Below, one piece after another: positions 60,541 to 64,000 of a DNA stretch of 64,000 bases. A model generated the notes under the pieces. That model was not told the DNA's origin, did no database searches, and saw only the letters and a list, made by a program, of their open reading frames with translations. Source of the stretch: Flagellimonas amoyensis (GTDB lineage: Bacteria; Bacteroidota; Bacteroidia; Flavobacteriales; Flavobacteriaceae); contig NZ_QBUK01000003.1 of NCBI RefSeq assembly GCF_003058265.1, positions 328,984 through 392,983 of the forward strand. Reading direction: 5' to 3'. The translations under genes were made by a program, and so were the position numbers. Each line of letters opens with the position of its first letter. The first letter of the stretch is position 1.

Positions 60541-60957
60541 ATGACAGACATTGAAAAAACATTGGAAAATAAAGGTGTACGCCCAACGGCGATGCGTATT
60601 TTGATCTATAAATATTTGGCTGAAAAGGAAGTGGCCATTGCACTGACCGATATGGAGAACGCTTTCTCAAAAGCGGACAGAACCACATTGTACCGGACCC
60701 TGAAGACCTTTGAGGAAAAACGCATTGTGCACCAAATAGATGATGGCACCAATATTTCAAAGTATGCCCTGTGCGAACCAGGTTGCAATTGTGAAATGGA
60801 ACAAGATCTGCACCTGCACTTTCATTGCGATAACTGTGATGAAACGGTCTGTCTCACTGAGCATAAGATTCCCCATATCAATCTACCTGATGGGTATGTG
60901 GCAGAAAATGCCAATTTGGTCATTAAGGGAATCTGCGACAAATGCAGCGGTCAATAA
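60541..60957 (+). CDS. Fur/Zur-family metal regulator
   Basis: A 138-residue Fur-fold repressor: winged helix (GVRPTAMRILIYKYLAEKEVAIALTDMENAFSKADRTTLYRTLKTFEEKRIV), then the dimer/metal domain with LHLHFHCDNCDETVCL and a C-terminal CDKC. The two CxxC pairs form a structural zinc site, and the HxHxHC stretch is the likely sensing site. Placement between czcB and a P1B ATPase suggests zinc (Zur-like) or cadmium sensing rather than iron. It lies 15 bases after czcB. Confidence 0.9.
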   Translation: MTDIEKTLENKGVRPTAMRILIYKYLAEKEVAIALTDMENAFSKADRTTLYRTLKTFEEKRIVHQIDDGTNISKYALCEPGCNCEMEQDLHLHFHCDNCDETVCLTEHKIPHINLPDGYVAENANLVIKGICDKCSGQ

Positions 60958-60999
60958 ATGCACTTCCGTTGCACGAAACTAATTACGACCTTACCGTCT

Positions 61000-62967
61000 A
61001 TGAAAAAGAAAAAAGTAAAACTACGTGATCTAGGTTCAAAGGAACGCCAGGGCGAAAACGGACACGAAAGTGGCCATAACCATGGTGGTCCTGAAGGTGT
61101 ATCTAAATTCAAGACCTATTTACCGGCCATTTTCAGTTTTGTAATGCTCATCATCGGCATTGCAGTGGACTATTTTGATGCTTTCCCGTTTTTCAAGGGC
61201 TGGATAAGGATTATATGGTACACCCTTGCCTATTTGCCTGTTGGTTTCCCTGTCATTAGAGAAGGTTGGAACAGTATAAAGCATGGTGATTTCTTTACTG
61301 AATTTTTCCTGATGTCCATTGCCACTCTAGGGGCCTTTGCCATAGGCGAATACCCAGAGGGCGTGGCCGTAATGTTGTTTTACGCCGTGGGCGAACTGTT
61401 CCAAAATGCAGCAGTCAATCGGGCAAAGGGAAATATTAAGGCCCTTTTGGGTGCGCGACCGGACGAAGCTTTGGTGCTTCGTAACGGGAATTTCGTTACC
61501 ATAAATCCCCAAACCGTCGAGATTGGCGAAAGGATACAAGTACGTGTGGGGGAGAAAATCCCCTTGGACGGCATTCTCTTATCCGAAAGAGCTTCTCTCA
61601 ATACGGCGGCAATTACTGGCGAAAGTAAGCCCGATACGATAAATAGAGACGAAAAAGTCTATGCCGGAAGTATTAATCTCGAGGGTGTTATCGATGTAGA
61701 AACCTCCAAAGAATTCAAGGACAGTTCCATCACTCGAATCTTGGATATGGTACAAAACGCTACAGCCAGAAAATCAAAGACAGAACTGTTCATCAGAAAA
61801 TTTGCAAGAATTTATACGCCCATTGTAGTTTTCCTTGCCATTGGATTAACGTTCTTGCCCTACTTTTTTCTAAATGACTATGTATTTAAGGATTGGCTTT
61901 ATCGCGCTTTAATATTCCTTGTCGTTTCCTGTCCCTGTGCCTTGGTCATTTCCATTCCGCTCGGCTATTTTGGTGGTCTGGGAGCGGCATCCCGAAATGG
62001 GGTTCTTTTCAAAGGTGCATCTTTTTTGGAAGCAATCACCAAAGTGAACACGGTAGTGATGGACAAAACGGGAACCGTTACCAAAGGGGTTTTTAAAATC
62101 AAGGAGATCAAGACCGCGCAATTTGAGGAAGCCAAGTTTATGAAATACCTGATGGCCATGGAGGAACAATCTACCCATCCCATAGCAAAAGCAATTTTGG
62201 AATACAAAGCCGAAGGCACGGATATAAAGGCAACCGATGTATCGGAAGTTGCAGGAAAGGGATTAAGGGGAACGGTCAATGGGAAAACAGTGCTGGTGGG
62301 CAATAAAGCCCTAATGGCCTCAAACAACATTGATGTACCTTCAGAAACCGATGATATTGTAGATTCTATTGTAATGTTGGCCATTGATGAAAAATTTGCA
62401 GGCTATGTTACCATTGCAGATGAACTCAAGGAAGATGCCCATCAAGCCATCCAACAAATCAGGGATGCCGGGATTTCGAAAATCATAATGCTTTCGGGTG
62501 ACAAAGATTCCATAACGCAACAAGTCTCGAAAAAGTTGAACTTTGATTGGGCAAAGGGCGGCCTGTTGCCAGAAGATAAGCTCGGCGAAGTCGAAGAACT
62601 CAAAAAACAATCAGACACCAAAGTGGCCTTTATGGGCGATGGCATTAATGATGCGCCCGTTCTGGCCATCAGCGATGTGGGCATTGCCATGGGAGGCTTG
62701 GGTAGTGATGTGGCCATTGAAACAGCAGATGTCATCATTCAGACCGACCAACCGAGCAAGATGGCACGAGCCATTAAAATAGGACGCTCCACCCGAAAGA
62801 TAGTTTGGCAAAATATTGGGCTCGCTTTTGGCGTGAAGGCATTTGTGCTCATCCTTGGAGCGGGAGGCCTAGCCACGATGTGGGAAGCAGTTTTTGCTGA
62901 TGTGGGGGTTGCCTTATTGGCAATATTGAATGCTGTTCGACTTCAGCGGATGAAGTGGAACACTTAG
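61000..62967 (+). CDS. Zn/Cd/Pb-translocating P1B-type ATPase
   Basis: A 655-residue heavy-metal exporter. The membrane metal site CPC is C311-P312-C313 (SCPCALVISIPLG); the phosphorylation site is D355 in DKTGTVTKG; TGES and GDGINDAPVLA are present. No HMA domain precedes the helices; instead a His-rich N-terminus (GHESGHNHGG) probably binds metal. The segment around CPC (IPLGYFGGLGAASRNGVLFKG) is typical of the Zn/Cd/Pb group (ZntA/CadA-like). An ATG directly after the Fur stop (60958) would add 14 unusual residues, so I prefer the ATG of MKKKKVKLRD. Last gene of the Czc block. Confidence 0.93.
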   Translation: MKKKKVKLRDLGSKERQGENGHESGHNHGGPEGVSKFKTYLPAIFSFVMLIIGIAVDYFDAFPFFKGWIRIIWYTLAYLPVGFPVIREGWNSIKHGDFFTEFFLMSIATLGAFAIGEYPEGVAVMLFYAVGELFQNAAVNRAKGNIKALLGARPDEALVLRNGNFVTINPQTVEIGERIQVRVGEKIPLDGILLSERASLNTAAITGESKPDTINRDEKVYAGSINLEGVIDVETSKEFKDSSITRILDMVQNATARKSKTELFIRKFARIYTPIVVFLAIGLTFLPYFFLNDYVFKDWLYRALIFLVVSCPCALVISIPLGYFGGLGAASRNGVLFKGASFLEAITKVNTVVMDKTGTVTKGVFKIKEIKTAQFEEAKFMKYLMAMEEQSTHPIAKAILEYKAEGTDIKATDVSEVAGKGLRGTVNGKTVLVGNKALMASNNIDVPSETDDIVDSIVMLAIDEKFAGYVTIADELKEDAHQAIQQIRDAGISKIIMLSGDKDSITQQVSKKLNFDWAKGGLLPEDKLGEVEELKKQSDTKVAFMGDGINDAPVLAISDVGIAMGGLGSDVAIETADVIIQTDQPSKMARAIKIGRSTRKIVWQNIGLAFGVKAFVLILGAGGLATMWEAVFADVGVALLAILNAVRLQRMKWNT

Positions 62968-63851
62968 TTTCAAAGAGGAACCATTTTTTGGGCTAACTTA
63001 TATTTCAGCCGTTGTTGGCAGCCCCATGGTTCGCCAAGACCTTCAATAAAATTGTACATGAGAGGCTTCGCAGGTTGTGTCACCCAAACAACTGTCCGTG
63101 TATTGGAGGGGACTTCAGGAAGGTTAGGGGTCTGATTCTTCGAGAAACGGCGACAGGACTTATGAGACAATATGAAAGCTTCCGGGCATAAAAAACCGTA
63201 TCCGAACAATTACGAAATGCTTATCACTGTAGATGAAAAATAATCCGGTCGTAGGGTAACTCCAATACGTTTGTTCCCTTATTGTCGTAATGTTTGATGA
63301 AACTTCATTTGGTCAAAACGGAAGCCGTCCAAACGGATCTTTGGTGCGCCCTTCCTTAGCAAACCCTTCTTGGGGCTTTGCCGGGAAAGGCCGCAAATCC
63401 GTCCGTCCGCCCAACAAATTTTAAGGGGTCCATAATAAAAGAAGCCCTCGTTGTTTTTCGGGGCATCGAAAAACAGGGCAGTGCCCAAGGACTTCCTATC
63501 AGGACACCATTGCCTGCACTCGCTTAACTTCCCGTACGCTCCCTTGCCAATGGGTCTGAAGGAATTCCTAAGGCCCTTATCGAACCTGTCAAGGCCAAGA
63601 CAGGTTTTGTCCACAAATAGGGTTTCCACTTCCTTGAAAACCTAAAGGTTTTGCTACGTCGCGGAGCCTCCCGATTTCTGTCCAAAAGCCTTGACAGAAC
63701 CCCCTTCTTTTATTGTGCTACGCACGTAAGAAGCAAACAAACGCCCCTTAAAATTTGGGAAACAATGACCAAAAAAATAGAGGGGAAATTTTTAACCCTG
63801 TTTGCTGATTTATCCATACTGGAAGATAGCAGGCCTTTAAAACTTTTTATC
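62968..63851. other. 884-base region without a recognisable gene
   Basis: Short open frames on both strands (longest about 116 codons on minus, 63279-63629) show no family I know and no start signal. The region is GC-richer than its neighbours, with repeated CCGTCCGTCCGCCC-like words near 63390-63412. It precedes an ssb start, so it may be leader or origin-like DNA of the element. No terminator was found after the P1B ATPase gene. Confidence 0.5.
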
Positions 63852-63941
63852 ATGAGTACATTGAGAAACAAAGTGCAACTTATCGGAAATGTGGGGCAGG
63901 ACCCCACCATCACAGACCTTGACTGCAAAAAACGGGCATAG
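63852..63941 (+). pseudogene. ssb: truncated single-stranded DNA-binding protein gene
   Basis: MSTLRNKVQLIGNVGQDPTI followed by TDLDCKKRA and a stop is the first ~29 residues of a Bacteroidota Ssb, which normally runs to 110-150 residues. After KKRA, where family members continue with Lys/Val/Ala-Phe strand residues, the reading is lost and the downstream bases resemble an insertion-sequence end. The gene is therefore broken, most likely by that insertion. Confidence 0.7.
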
Positions 63942-64000
63942 TATACCACCTTCGGCGGATTAAACTGAGCCACCCGCGGCGGACCAAAGTGAGCATAGTG
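63940..64000. mobile_element. probable end of an IS21-type insertion sequence
   Basis: CGGCGGATTAAACTGAGC (63953-63970) and CGGCGGACCAAAGTGAGC (63977-63994) are 24-base-spaced near-copies. Multiple terminal repeats with GGATTAAAnTGAGCCA words are what I know from IS21-family ends in Bacteroidota. The element would extend beyond the right edge and begins just where the ssb reading breaks. The transposase is not visible, so this is a moderate call. Confidence 0.5.

Noticed and set aside
63279..63629. 116-codon minus-strand frame in the region before ssb
   Set aside because: No family recognised, no promoter or good start context, and overlapping frames exist on the other strand; kept only as a note in the gene-free region.

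Overview
The window looks like chromosomal DNA of a marine-type flavobacterium (Bacteroidota, Flavobacteriaceae). The evidence is a SusC/SusD pair, a type IX secretion (type B) sorting domain, SprB-like repeats, the parA-parB-DUF5683-dapB gene order, promoters of the TTTG/TAnnTTTG kind, and a Bacteroidota-type tyrosine integrase. The style recalls Muricauda/Flagellimonas relatives, but the genus cannot be fixed from sequence reading alone.

Region 1 (1-7 kb, minus strand): the chromosome-partition block parA-parB-DUF5683-dapB (dapB cut by the left edge), then udk, a DivIC/FtsB-like protein and both subunits of methylmalonyl-CoA mutase. Region 2 (7.2-10.7 kb, plus): a three-gene acyl-CoA (probably propionyl-CoA) carboxylase operon. 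With the mutase it gives a propionyl-CoA to succinyl-CoA route. Region 3 (11-12.2 kb): a Bcr/CflA drug exporter behind a REP-like intergenic repeat.

Region 4 (12.2-24.9 kb): a locus that combines cell-wall recycling with a SusCD importer. Minus strand: susC-susD-terminator-GHL10 lipoprotein hydrolase-GNAT-ampG-nagZ-like GH3-anmK. Divergent plus strand: deoR-murQ. Together these could carry peptidoglycan fragments from the outer membrane to GlcNAc-6-phosphate. A PQQ-type sugar dehydrogenase follows convergently. Region 5 (26.1-34.4 kb): one 2768-residue SprB-like, type IX-secreted surface protein.

Region 6 (34.7 kb to the right edge): tRNA-Pro(GGG) followed by a tyrosine integrase marks the left border of an integrated element, whose right end is outside the window. 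Its cargo, in order: arsR-merTP-GDCCVxC protein; arsR and an arsenic operon (secreted degenerate ArsC paralogue, DUF6428, ArsC, ACR3, metallophosphoesterase); two SigZ-like sigma factors around a thioredoxin-fold protein and an ArsP-like permease, plus DUF2703; an orphan zinc-cluster ParB-like protein; a Fic protein behind five repeats; a DNA-damage cassette (SRAP peptidase divergent from DinB and DnaE-type polymerase); and a Zn/Cd/Co resistance block (DUF6660, CzcA fused to a TolC-like domain, CzcB, Fur/Zur, P1B ATPase). At the far right an ssb gene is cut off next to what looks like the end of an IS21-type element.

The least explained items are: the secreted ArsC-like protein that has lost its active-site Cys and Arg; the SusCD-linked muropeptide pathway with a shared intergenic operator zone; the anti-sigma-less SigZ pair with Cys-rich tails; a structured repeat flanking the parB-to-dnaE segment; and tandem GGA-N5-TCC dyads between the SRAP and dinB genes.
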